A DNA stretch of 30,506 nt from AP-15 sp036008325 (GCA_036008325.1 DASYNW010000040.1:1-30506); one strand, 5' to 3'; numbered from the stretch's first letter, positions 1-7,812 are shown. Notes: a model not told the origin generated them from the letters alone. Translations and numbers: made by a program.

Positions 1-600
1 CCGTTGCAACGGGTGGGCGGATTGGTCGCGCTGTTCGGCTCCCTCGCGCCGAAAGGCGCCATTTTCAAGCGCTCGGCCGCCGACCCCAAATTGTTCGAGA
101 AGGAGGGCAGGGCGGTCGTCTTCGCCTCGCTCGAGGATCTCTCGGCGCGGATCGACGATCCCGATCTCGACGTGACCCCGGACGATTTCCTGGTGTTGCA
201 GAACGCCGGGCCGCTCTCCGCCTCGGGCATGCCGGAGGCGGGATATCTGCCGATCCCGGCCAAATTGGCGCGCGCCGGGGTCAAGGACATGGTGCGGATC
301 TCCGACGCGCGGATGAGCGGCACCGCCTATGGCTCGATCGTCTTGCACGTGACGCCCGACGCCGCTTCCGGCGGCCCATTGGCCAAGGTCAGGAACGGCG
401 ACCATATCCGCCTCTCGATCAAGGAGCGCCGCATCGACCTGATGGTCCCGCCCGACGAATTGGCCCGGCGCCCGATCACCCCGCCGCCGGTCCCCGAGCG
501 CGGCTACGCCCAGCTCTACCGCCGCGAGATCCTGCAAGCCGACCGCGGCTGCGACTTCAACTTCCTGCGCAAACACCCGCTCGCGGATAAGCGAGGGTAG
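1..600 (+). CDS. IlvD/Edd family dehydratase, C-terminal part (cut by window start)
   Basis: The open frame runs in from the left edge, so the start and the N-terminal Fe-S cluster region are missing; about 199 C-terminal residues remain. The fragment carries the family's C-terminal beta-barrel signature, KDMVRISDARMSGTAYG, around residues 94-110, then HVTPDAASGGPLA and RNGDHIRLS. The serine of RMSGT is the proposed catalytic base in studied members. The family dehydrates 2,3-dihydroxy acids or sugar acids to 2-keto acids. The ending, with RGYAQLY and then QADRGCDFNFL, resembles the sugar-acid (arabonate/xylonate-type) branch more than biosynthetic IlvD, but this is an impression from the tail only. 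The next gene starts 124 nt downstream, so it may be a separate unit. Confidence 0.9.
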   Translation, partial: PLQRVGGLVALFGSLAPKGAIFKRSAADPKLFEKEGRAVVFASLEDLSARIDDPDLDVTPDDFLVLQNAGPLSASGMPEAGYLPIPAKLARAGVKDMVRISDARMSGTAYGSIVLHVTPDAASGGPLAKVRNGDHIRLSIKERRIDLMVPPDELARRPITPPPVPERGYAQLYRREILQADRGCDFNFLRKHPLADKRG

Positions 601-724
601 ATGACCATCGGGCAACATTGACATTCATCGAAGGCCATGGTCTTCAGCGCGCCGGGCCGGCGATCGCGCGTGGGTCCAACGCTGCATAGTTGAGAGATCG
701 CGATTCTCTATTGTTGAGGGGTCG
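601..724. promoter_or_regulatory. Leader of the scn operon with a small dyad
   Basis: This gap separates the dehydratase from scnB. It contains a perfect TTGACA hexamer at 618-623, but no convincing -10 box at the right distance. At 692-708 the sequence GAGAGATCGCGATTCTC is a near-palindrome around ATCGCGAT. The string GTTGAG-R-G-R-TCG occurs twice (about 689-700 and 713-724), the second copy supplying the ribosome binding site of scnB. A regulator site is possible, but nothing identifies the regulator. Confidence 0.3.
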
Positions 725-1156
725 ATGACCAAGAGCTCGCCGAGCGGGTACACATCGCTATTGCAGAGCATCAGGGCTCACGCGCCGGGGGAGCACCAGG
801 GCGCTGATCTGCCGCTGCGGATTTCGCAGGAACGCGCCGAGGCCATGCTGCATGTGGTCCACGATCTCGGCGGCCAGCCCGATGGACCCTTGGACAAATC
901 GCTGCACACGCCGGCGTATTGGGAAAAGTGCACCCACTCCACCGCCGAGTGTCTGGCCTGGCGCGGCGTCTGGGTTGCGGAGGAGCGGCGGCGGCGGGAA
1001 AACGATCTTGGCGAGACGATCTATTTCGGCACCCCCTATTATGCGCGCTGGCTGCTCGCCGCGACCAAGATGCTGATCGACAAGGGCCTGATCACCCCGG
1101 ACGAGCTGCTCGAAAAGATGGAGGAGGTGCGCCACCGGGAGGAGGGGGCGGCATGA
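725..1156 (+). CDS. scnB: Thiocyanate hydrolase beta subunit (nitrile hydratase beta N-terminal-like)
   Basis: A 143-residue protein matching the helical N-terminal half of the nitrile hydratase beta subunit, which in thiocyanate hydrolase is a separate chain. Visible motifs are HDLGG (46-50), ECLAWRGVW then AEERRR (75-90) and PYYARWLLA (104-112). The ECLAWRGVW-x-AEERRR stretch is, as I recall the Thiobacillus thioparus beta subunit, close to the thiocyanate hydrolase sequence rather than to bulk nitrile hydratases. The enzyme converts thiocyanate and water to carbonyl sulfide and ammonia in the cytoplasm. The start ATG has a GAGGGG box just upstream. The gene overlaps scnA by four bases (ATGA), so the two are translationally coupled. 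The beta-alpha-gamma order equals the known scnBAC order. Substrate specificity is inferred from similarity; a nitrile substrate is the alternative. Confidence 0.82.
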   Translation: MTKSSPSGYTSLLQSIRAHAPGEHQGADLPLRISQERAEAMLHVVHDLGGQPDGPLDKSLHTPAYWEKCTHSTAECLAWRGVWVAEERRRRENDLGETIYFGTPYYARWLLAATKMLIDKGLITPDELLEKMEEVRHREEGAA

Positions 1157-1464
1157 GCAAGTTCAATGTCGGCGACCGGGTCACGATCCGCGACCTGCCG
1201 CCGCTGTTTCACACCCGGACGCAGGGCTACACCCGCGGCCGCACCGGGGTCGTCGTGGCGCTGCGTCCCGAATGGGTGATCCCCGAGGACGAGGCCTGGG
1301 GCCGCTACGAGGGGCGCCGCGAACCGTTTTACATGGTTCGTTTCAACCAGCGCGATTTGTGGCCCGACTATGGCGGGGTCGCGATCGACACCTTGGAGAC
1401 CGAGTTCTCGGAGCGCTGGCTCGAACCGGCGGCGAACGCGAGCCCCGCGGCCGGCAACGGCTGA
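1153..1464 (+). CDS. scnA: Thiocyanate hydrolase alpha subunit, short form (nitrile hydratase beta C-terminal-like)
   Basis: A 103-residue protein equivalent to the C-terminal SH3-like barrel of the nitrile hydratase beta subunit. Motifs seen are KFNVGDRVTIRDLP (3-16), HTRTQGYTRGRTGVV (20-34), FYMVRFNQRDLWPDY (59-73) and a DTLETEFSERWLEPA tail (79-93). The characterised T. thioparus alpha chain is about 126 residues and has an N-terminal arm before the KFNVGDRV start; that arm is absent here. The ATG lies in the ATGA overlap with scnB and is preceded by a purine-rich GGGAGGAGGGGG stretch. A longer in-frame reading beginning inside scnB would be antisense in composition to the family, so I chose the overlap start. 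It should pair with ScnB to form the equivalent of one nitrile hydratase beta chain. Confidence 0.8.
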   Translation: MSKFNVGDRVTIRDLPPLFHTRTQGYTRGRTGVVVALRPEWVIPEDEAWGRYEGRREPFYMVRFNQRDLWPDYGGVAIDTLETEFSERWLEPAANASPAAGNG

Positions 1465-1487
1465 CCCGGATCAGGAGACAAACCCAG

Positions 1488-2189
1488 ATGAACACGTCAC
1501 AGGACCACGGGCACGATCATTCGCATGCTGCGATCGAAGAGCGCGACGAAGCGATCGAGTTCACCGTTCTCGAAACCGCGATCCGCGAGCTCTCGATCGC
1601 CAAGGGATTGTTTTCGGCCGAGGATCACCGCCGGTTTATGGAATGGTACGACCAGGTCGGCCACACCGGGGGTGCGCGCGTCGTCGCCCGCGCCTGGGTC
1701 GACCCGGCGTTCAAGCAGCGGCTCCTGGCCGACGGGGTCGCCGCGTGCAAGGAATTGGGCATCGACTGGCTGCAGCCGACCGGGGTGGGCACACCGAGCG
1801 ACTACACCTATCTGATCGTCTGCGAGAACACCCCGCAAATTCACAATGTGATCGTGTGCACCTTGTGCTCGTGCTATCCGCGGCCCCTGCTCGGCATGTC
1901 GCCGGCCTGGTACGAGCGGTCGAACTACCGCCGCCGGGTGGTCCGCTGGCCACGCCAGGTGTTGGCCGAGTTCGGCACCATCATCCCGGGCGACGTCGAG
2001 GTTCGGGTCCACGATTCGAACCAGAAGACGCGCTACATGGTGCTGCCGATGCGCCCGGCCGGCACCGAGGGCTGGAGCGAGGAGCGGCTGATGTCGATCA
2101 TCACCCGCGACACAATGATCGGCGTCGCCCTCCCCGACATCGACTGGACCACCTCGTCAACACCCTCGGGGACCGGCCAACCGGCCTGA
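1488..2189 (+). CDS. scnC: Thiocyanate hydrolase gamma subunit, Co(III) site (nitrile hydratase alpha-like)
   Basis: A 233-residue catalytic subunit. The metal-binding claw motif VCTLCSC is at 123-129 (Cys124, Cys127, Ser128, Cys129). Threonine in the second position marks the cobalt type rather than the iron type. In characterised enzymes two of these cysteines are oxidised to sulfinic and sulfenic acids. The stretch after it, YPRPLLGMSPAWY then NYRRR and VRWPRQVLAEFG, and later DSNQKTRYMV, closely resembles the T. thioparus thiocyanate hydrolase gamma subunit as I remember it. The N-terminus is histidine-rich (HGHDHSH, 7-13), also a feature of thiocyanate hydrolase. An ATG with GGAG ten bases upstream sets the start, 23 nt after scnA. 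No cobalt-insertion activator gene follows. Nitrile hydratase with a split beta chain, as in toyocamycin nitrile hydratase, is the alternative. Confidence 0.85.
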   Translation: MNTSQDHGHDHSHAAIEERDEAIEFTVLETAIRELSIAKGLFSAEDHRRFMEWYDQVGHTGGARVVARAWVDPAFKQRLLADGVAACKELGIDWLQPTGVGTPSDYTYLIVCENTPQIHNVIVCTLCSCYPRPLLGMSPAWYERSNYRRRVVRWPRQVLAEFGTIIPGDVEVRVHDSNQKTRYMVLPMRPAGTEGWSEERLMSIITRDTMIGVALPDIDWTTSSTPSGTGQPA

Positions 2190-2229
2190 CCCGGTCTGGC
2201 CGCTCCCGATCCGAACAGCGGATGTTGCC

Positions 2230-3684
2230 ATGACCGATTATATTTTGCGCGGCGGCGAGGTGATCGACGGCAGCGGAGGGCCGCGGTTTCGCGCCGATGT
2301 CGCGATTGCCGGCGACCGTATCGCCGAAATCGGCGCCGTCGGTAGAGCGGCGGGCGCGCGCGAGATCGACGTCACGGGCCGCATCGTGGCGCCCGGTTTT
2401 ATCGACGTGCACACCCATGACGACCGCGCGCTGTTCGCGACGCCGCAGATGGCGGCCAAGGCGAGCCAGGGGGTCACCACCGTCGTCACCGGGAATTGCG
2501 GGATCAGCCTGGCGCCATTGACGATCGACTATGCCCCGCCGCCGCCGCTCGACCTGATCGGCGAGGCCGCCGACTATCGCTACGGCCGGTTCGCCGACTA
2601 TCTCGCCGCGCTCGACCGCAGCCCGGCGGCGCTCAACGCCGCGTGCCTCGTCGGCCATTCGACCCTGCGCGTCGGCGCGATGAGCGCGCTCGACCGGCCG
2701 GCCGAGCCGCACGAGTTGACCCGGATGGGCGAGTTCTTGCAGGAGGCGCTCGACGCCGGCGCGGTAGGAATGTCGAGCGGGCTCGCCTATGCCCCGGCCG
2801 AGCACGCGCCGCCCGCCGAGATCGAGGCTTTGGCGGCATTGCTGCGCCCGGCCGCCGCGCTCTATACGACGCATATGCGCAACGAGGGCTCGGGCGTGCT
2901 CGACAGCCTCGCCGAGAGCTTCGCGGTCGGCCGCGCCGCCGGGGTGCCGGTGGTGATCTCGCACCACAAGACGATCGGCCGCGACAATTTCGGCCGCACC
3001 GGCGAGACCCTGCCGGTGATCGCCGCGGCGATCGCGAAGCAAGAGGTCGGGCTCGACGCCTATCCCTACATCGCCTCCTCGACGGTGCTCAGCGCCGGGC
3101 AGGCCGAGCGTGCCTCCAAGGTGCTGGTCACCTGGTCGAAGAGCGCGCCGGAGCAGGCCGGGCGCGAGCTTGCCGCAATTGCCGCCGCCTGGGGTGTCAG
3201 CGTCAAGGATGCGGTCGACCGCTTGCAGCCGGCCGGTGCGATTTATTGGATGATGGACGAGCCCGACGTGCAGCGGGTGCTGCGCTTCCCGCACACGATG
3301 ATCGGCTCGGACGGGCTGCCGCATGATTTCCACCCGCATCCGCGGCTGTGGGGCACGTTTCCGCGGGTGCTCGGCCATTATTGCCGCGATCTCGGGCTCT
3401 TCGGGCTCGAAGAGGCGGTGCGCAAGATGACCGGGCTGCCGGCCGCGCGCTTCGGCCTGAGCGGGCGCGGCGCCATTGTCGCCGGCGCCTGGGCCGATTT
3501 GACCGTGTTCGACCCGGCGACGGTCATCGATCGCGCCACGTTCGAGGTGCCGACCACACCGGCCGCCGGCATTGAGCACGTCTTCGTCAACGGCCGCCCG
3601 GTCTGGGCCGCGGGCAAACCCTCGGGCGAGCGCCCCGGCCGCGTCTTGCGCCGCCAGCAAATGCAGGCGCAGCACGTAGAATAG
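2230..3684 (+). CDS. N-acyl-D-amino-acid deacylase-like amidohydrolase
   Basis: A full-length 484-residue member of the amidohydrolase superfamily, D-aminoacylase subgroup, which hydrolyses the amide bond of N-acyl-D-amino acids at a zinc site. Metal ligands are visible in the expected order: HTHDD (His61, His63), TGNCG with the bridging Cys90, THMRNEG (His215), ISHHK (His245/246) and the catalytic Asp361 in IGSDG. These spacings agree with the Alcaligenes D-aminoacylase. The composite beta-sandwich is formed by residues 1-55 and the last 70 or so, ending in VFVNGRPV. The ATG is 40 nt after scnC on the same strand with only a weak GGAT box, so it probably belongs to the scn transcript. Its true substrate is unknown; other cyclic or linear amides are possible. 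Confidence 0.82.
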   Translation: MTDYILRGGEVIDGSGGPRFRADVAIAGDRIAEIGAVGRAAGAREIDVTGRIVAPGFIDVHTHDDRALFATPQMAAKASQGVTTVVTGNCGISLAPLTIDYAPPPPLDLIGEAADYRYGRFADYLAALDRSPAALNAACLVGHSTLRVGAMSALDRPAEPHELTRMGEFLQEALDAGAVGMSSGLAYAPAEHAPPAEIEALAALLRPAAALYTTHMRNEGSGVLDSLAESFAVGRAAGVPVVISHHKTIGRDNFGRTGETLPVIAAAIAKQEVGLDAYPYIASSTVLSAGQAERASKVLVTWSKSAPEQAGRELAAIAAAWGVSVKDAVDRLQPAGAIYWMMDEPDVQRVLRFPHTMIGSDGLPHDFHPHPRLWGTFPRVLGHYCRDLGLFGLEEAVRKMTGLPAARFGLSGRGAIVAGAWADLTVFDPATVIDRATFEVPTTPAAGIEHVFVNGRPVWAAGKPSGERPGRVLRRQQMQAQHVE

Positions 3685-3943
3685 GCGGCCGCGAGCAGTA
3701 ACTGTCCGCACCCGCCGATTCGCTCGCCGTCCCGACAAAGGGGCGTGGGAAGACATACCAAACCTCTGTCATTCCGGGGCGCGGGCGCAGCCCACGAACC
3801 CGGAACCCATGCACACCGGACCGCAAACATGCTGGAAATGCCGGTGTTCGTGGGTTCCGGGTTCGGCCCTTCGGCCGCCCCGGAATGACCGGTCTCGGCA
3901 GAAACTATTCTTCCCACGCTTGATGGCTGGACAACGATAAGTC
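3685..3943. other. Convergent intergenic region holding a dispersed palindromic repeat
   Basis: The gap lies between the stop codons of the amidohydrolase and the M20 peptidase. I see no gene in it. Its main content is the inverted repeat described at 3769-3889, which may end transcription from both sides. Confidence 0.6.
3769..3889. repeat. Large imperfect inverted repeat, dispersed intergenic type
   Basis: The left arm begins GTCATTCCGGGGCG at 3769-3782 and continues CCACGAACCCGGAACCCA (about 3792-3809). The right arm, about 3846-3889, carries the reverse complements: TGGGTTCCGGGTTCG and then CGCCCCGGAATGAC. The arms differ in the segment between these blocks, and the loop is roughly 35 nt. 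Elements beginning GTCATTCCGGGGCGCG are, from general knowledge, frequent in intergenic regions of soil Alphaproteobacteria. Its place between convergent genes fits a bidirectional terminator or RNA-stabilising structure. Confidence 0.75.
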
Positions 3944-5125
3944 CTACTCCGCGCCGAGCTCCAGGATCGTCAGCGCCAGGGCCTGGGCGCGCGGCACCAT
4001 CGTATCGATCCGGCACCATTCGTCGTCGGTATGGGCGTTGCCGCCAATAGGGCCGGTGCCGCACAGGGTGGGCGTGCCGAGAGCCGCGGTAAAGCCGCTG
4101 TCGGCCGAGCCGCCGGTGGCCTCGCCGGCGACGCCTTGAATGCCGAGATCCGCGGCGGCGCGGGCATAATGGTCGAGCAATCGCCGGCTCGCCTCGTCTT
4201 GCTCGAGCGGCAGAAAATTGCCCTCGCGCAGGATTCGGCTTTCGCTGCCCGGCAATTCGCAGCAATTGCAGATCTCGCGCACCTCGCCGAGGATCTTTTC
4301 CATGATGTTGAGGGTCGGAAAGCGAACGTCGATCCCGGCGGTGGCGCGCGGAGCGACGGTGTTGACCGACTGGCCGCCCGCGACCAGCCCGACATTGACC
4401 GTGGTGCCGAGATCGTAATCGGTCAATTTGTGCAGGCGCTGGATCTTGCGGGCCATCGCCTCGATGGCGCTGACCCCATCGGCATGGGCCGCGCCCGAAT
4501 GGGCGGCGCGCCCGATCACCTCCAATTCGATAAAGGCCGCACCCTTGCGCCGCGAGACGAGGTTGCCCGAGGGCCGGCCTGGCTCGGCGTTGAAGACGGC
4601 GCGCGCGTCCTTTGCTTCGGCCTCGATGACCGGGCGCGAGGAGGGCGAGGCGATCTCCTCATCGGCCGTGTAGAGGCCGACGAGCGGACCCGGCGCGCCA
4701 AACCGGCGCAGCGCATCGAGCACAAAGCTGTTCATCACCAGGCCGGCCTTCATGTCGGTGACCCCCGGCCCAAAGGCCCGGTTGCCGTCGATGCGAAACG
4801 GCCGCTGGGCGACGGTGCCCTCGGGAAATACCGTGTCGCAATGCCCCATCAGCACGATCGGCCGATTGCCGCCGCCGCCCCCATTGCCGCCGCCATTCCC
4901 AGGCAGCCGCGCCGCCATGCAGCCGCCGAACCGGTCATGGGGGAACATCTCGCAGGTGATCCCCCTCGCTTCGAGCCAGCGGCGCAAGCGGTCTTCGACC
5001 AGATCGACCCCACGCCTGTTGTAGCTGCCGGAATCGATGCCGACGAGCTCGCCGAGCATGGCGACCATCGCGTCGTGCTGACCGCCGAGATGCTCGAGAA
5101 TAGCGGTCTTCGAATCGCCGCTCAT
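3944..5125 (-). CDS. M20 family zinc metallopeptidase (carboxypeptidase G2-like)
   Basis: A 393-residue cytoplasmic co-catalytic metallopeptidase. Ligands and catalytic residues are all present: GHCDTVF (His95, catalytic Asp97), PGVTDMKAG (bridging Asp124), TADEE (catalytic Glu156, ligand Glu157), NAEPG (Glu181) and NAHTDDE near the C-terminus for the last histidine. AHSG and ADGVSAIEA mark the dimerisation lid domain. The pattern is that of the glutamate carboxypeptidase/ArgE/DapE group, closest in look to CPG2, but the substrate cannot be read. Three in-frame ATGs lie close together at 5143, 5131 and 5125. I chose 5125 because a GGAG box is seven bases before it, and neither of the others has one well placed. 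An unusual run rich in glycine and asparagine (76-87) sits in a loop before the HCD motif. Confidence 0.85.
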   Translation of the reverse strand: MSGDSKTAILEHLGGQHDAMVAMLGELVGIDSGSYNRRGVDLVEDRLRRWLEARGITCEMFPHDRFGGCMAARLPGNGGGNGGGGGNRPIVLMGHCDTVFPEGTVAQRPFRIDGNRAFGPGVTDMKAGLVMNSFVLDALRRFGAPGPLVGLYTADEEIASPSSRPVIEAEAKDARAVFNAEPGRPSGNLVSRRKGAAFIELEVIGRAAHSGAAHADGVSAIEAMARKIQRLHKLTDYDLGTTVNVGLVAGGQSVNTVAPRATAGIDVRFPTLNIMEKILGEVREICNCCELPGSESRILREGNFLPLEQDEASRRLLDHYARAAADLGIQGVAGEATGGSADSGFTAALGTPTLCGTGPIGGNAHTDDEWCRIDTMVPRAQALALTILELGAE

Positions 5126-5308
5126 GATCATGCTCCGAACCATTGAAACCGCCGATGGGGCCTCTGCGACGCGCCCCGGCAGCGCACATTAATCGGTCCG
5201 GCGGTGGCAAGCGAGTGAGCGCGATGCACAATTCGGCCGGTTTTGGCGTTTATCCCCTGGAGCGCGCGCGGCACGGCGCGAAACAGCGGCCGAATCGAAG
5301 GAGATTTG

Positions 5309-6445
5309 ATGGCAGCGATCTTGTTGTTCATACCGCGCTGGCTGCTCGGCGTCATCGTCATGCTGGTGGCGGCGGTCGTCACCCTTGCCGTCTATCGCTG
5401 GTTCACCCGGCGGCTGATCCGGCTGGCCGGTCGGTTCAGCCCGTTTCTGCAAACCCTGCTCCAGCGCGGACAGGGGCCGGCGAGCGCCTTCGTCTTGATT
5501 TTCGCGCTCGGCGCGGCGCTGCCCGCGGCCCGATTCTCCTACCCGACGACGATCGCCGTCGGACGGGGGCTGCTGGTGGCCTTTATCCTGGTTGTCGGCT
5601 GGACCGCGGCGATCGCGCTCGACATCGCGGTGACGATCTACCTGCGGCGGTTCCGCACCGATGTCGATGACAATTTGCTGGCGCGCAAGCACGTCACCCA
5701 GATGCGCATCCTGCAGCGGGTGGGCAAAACCCTGCTGGCGATCGTCACGATCGCCGCCGCCTTGATGACCTTTGCCGCGGTCCGCCAATACGGGGTGAGC
5801 CTGCTGGCCTCGGCGGGCGCCGCGGGCATCATTCTCGGCCTCTCGGCGCGCCCGGTGCTGGGCAATTTGCTGGCCGGCATCCAGATCGCCATAACCCAGC
5901 CGATTCGGGTCGAGGACCAGGTCGTGGTCGAAGGCGAAACCGGTTGGATCGAGACCATCACCAGCACCTATGTCGTGGTCCGCATCTGGGATCTGCGGCG
6001 GATGATCGTGCCGCTGACCAGTTTCATCGAGAAGCCGTTCCAGAACTGGACCTATGAGAGCGCCGAGCAGATCGGCCCGATTCTGCTTCATGTCGATCGC
6101 CGGGTGCCGGTCGACCGGGTGCGGCAGAAGCTCAAGGAAATTCTGCACGAGAGCAAGTTGTGGGACGGCAAGGTGTCGGGTCTGCAAGTGACCGACATTC
6201 TCGACGACAAGATCGAGCTGCGCGCCCTTGTCAGCGCCCGCACTCCCGGCCAGACCTGGGATTTGCGCTGCGAGGTCAGGGAAAAGCTGCTCGGCTTTAT
6301 GCAGACCGAGTTCCTCGACGCACCGCCGCCTGCGCCTGGCGAGATCGCTGGGCCTGCCGGGCCGAGCCTCGGCGCCGAGCAACCCGCCGGCAACGAGCGA
6401 ATGGCGCTGGCGGATGGCCGCAGCAATCCGGCGCCGCGGCATTAG
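5309..6445 (+). CDS. Mechanosensitive ion channel, MscS family
   Basis: A 378-residue inner-membrane protein. Hydrophobic segments appear near 8-29, 57-74, 86-111, 142-158 and 162-195. The last is the pore helix followed by the MscS beta domain: the stretch 169-199 contains AGAAGIILGLSA, NLLAGIQIAI and QPIR, then VEDQVVVEGETGWIETI and VPLTSFIEKPFQNWT. Such channels open when membrane tension rises and release osmolytes. The ATG has an AAGGAG box five to six bases upstream, which decides it over an earlier in-frame start at 5243. Its stop codon overlaps the stop of the next gene on the opposite strand. Channel function is inferred from the conserved domain. Confidence 0.88.
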   Translation: MAAILLFIPRWLLGVIVMLVAAVVTLAVYRWFTRRLIRLAGRFSPFLQTLLQRGQGPASAFVLIFALGAALPAARFSYPTTIAVGRGLLVAFILVVGWTAAIALDIAVTIYLRRFRTDVDDNLLARKHVTQMRILQRVGKTLLAIVTIAAALMTFAAVRQYGVSLLASAGAAGIILGLSARPVLGNLLAGIQIAITQPIRVEDQVVVEGETGWIETITSTYVVVRIWDLRRMIVPLTSFIEKPFQNWTYESAEQIGPILLHVDRRVPVDRVRQKLKEILHESKLWDGKVSGLQVTDILDDKIELRALVSARTPGQTWDLRCEVREKLLGFMQTEFLDAPPPAPGEIAGPAGPSLGAEQPAGNERMALADGRSNPAPRH

Positions 6446-7812
6446 TCACGCTCTTCCTCGATGCCCTGCTGCGCGCGCGACCTTTGGCGGCGCGGAAAAG
6501 CCGCCGACGGCAGATCGCGGATATGCAGGTCGCGCTGCGGGAACGGGAGCTCGATCCCGCGTTCGAGGAACGCGTCCCATAGCCCGAGCAGAACATCGCC
6601 CTTGACGTTGGTCACGCCGTTTGCCGGGTCGGCGATCCAGAACCGCAAGATCAGGTTGACCGCGCTGTCGCCAAACCCGGTGACATGGCACACCGGCCGC
6701 GGCGTTTCGAGCACCCGCGCGGTCGCCCGGGCAACCTCGACCGAAAGGTCGCGCACCGCGTGCAGATCGCTGGCATAGGCGACGCCGAATTCCGCGTCGA
6801 GCCGGACCAGCGAGTTCGAATACGACCAGTTGACCACCTCGTTGGTGATCAGGTTTTCGTTCGGGATCAGATATTCCTTGCCGTCGCGGCCGCGCACCGA
6901 GGCGTAGCGCGCACCCAGAAAGATGATCGAGCCGAAGGTGCTGCCGACTTCGATCACGTCGCCGGGCTTTACCGAACGCTCGAGCAAGAGGATGATGCCG
7001 CTGACGAAGTTCGAGACGATCTTTTGCAGGCCAAAGCCGAGGCCGACCCCGACCGCGCCGCTGAACACGGTAAAAGCGGTCAGATCGATGCCGACGGTGT
7101 TGAGGCCGATCAGCAACGCCACGCAAACCAGCGCGATCTTGATCAGATTGCCGGTCAGGACCTGGATCGACGGGCTGAAGGCGGTGACCCGCTGGAGCCG
7201 CACGCTGATCAGCCGGGCGAGCGCCAGCGCCGCCCACAGCAGGATCGCGATCATCAGCCCGGCCTTGATCACCAGCAGGATCGAGAGCCGCAAGGTGCCG
7301 ACGGTCACCGCCAGGCTGTCGAGCGCCGCCGCGGTCGGTCCGAGCAGGCCGAGGATGTCGAGCGCCGCGACGACCCAGGCGAATGTGGCGACGACCCGGG
7401 CGAGAAAGGCGTCGCGCATCAGCCGCGCCGACGCTCTGAGCACGATCCACAGCGCCGTCAGGCTCGCGGCGATGCCGACCAGGCGAACGTCGCTGCCGAG
7501 CCGATCGCCGACATTCTCGACGATGACGAGGAGCGGCCATGCGTAGCAGAGGGTCAGCAGGCGCTGCAGCTCGCCGGCGATGCGGGGCACCCGGAACAGG
7601 GTCGTGGCGCGCGCGACCAGGCGATCGGTCCAGGCTCGCGTCGCGGCTCGGATGCCCCAGGCCAGCAGAAACATCGCGGCAATCGCCACGACTTGCGGAA
7701 TGAGCGCGTCGAGCACCTGCCGCGAGGCGGCGAATGCGCCGAGCCGCCGCAGCCAACCCGATAAACGCGCGGAATCGAGTGGATTCACCCCAAGGCCCCT
7801 TTCGCCCGACAT
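6442..7812 (-). CDS. Mechanosensitive ion channel, MscS family, larger form
   Basis: A 456-residue membrane protein with several hydrophobic segments (about 36-56, 87-100, 110-128, 138-158, 176-200 and 220-242) before a canonical MscS pore helix: SGAVGVGLGFGLQKI (251-265), then SNFVSGIILLLERSVKPGD (267-285) and DVIEVG. The beta-domain motif YLIPNENLITNEVVNWS (314-330) follows. The C-terminus ends in an Arg/Gln-rich tail. The ATG at 7812 has a poor ribosome site; a GTG at 7788 behind GAAAGGGG is a plausible alternative that would shorten the protein by eight residues. It faces the smaller MscS gene tail to tail, the stop codons sharing bases 6442-6445. The two proteins are not near-identical copies. 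Confidence 0.87.
   Translation of the reverse strand: MSGERGLGVNPLDSARLSGWLRRLGAFAASRQVLDALIPQVVAIAAMFLLAWGIRAATRAWTDRLVARATTLFRVPRIAGELQRLLTLCYAWPLLVIVENVGDRLGSDVRLVGIAASLTALWIVLRASARLMRDAFLARVVATFAWVVAALDILGLLGPTAAALDSLAVTVGTLRLSILLVIKAGLMIAILLWAALALARLISVRLQRVTAFSPSIQVLTGNLIKIALVCVALLIGLNTVGIDLTAFTVFSGAVGVGLGFGLQKIVSNFVSGIILLLERSVKPGDVIEVGSTFGSIIFLGARYASVRGRDGKEYLIPNENLITNEVVNWSYSNSLVRLDAEFGVAYASDLHAVRDLSVEVARATARVLETPRPVCHVTGFGDSAVNLILRFWIADPANGVTNVKGDVLLGLWDAFLERGIELPFPQRDLHIRDLPSAAFPRRQRSRAQQGIEEERD

Noticed and set aside
725..2189. Ordinary two-subunit nitrile hydratase
   Set aside because: The beta chain is split into two genes in the scnBAC order, and the conserved blocks fit thiocyanate hydrolase better. 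A nitrile substrate remains possible and is noted.
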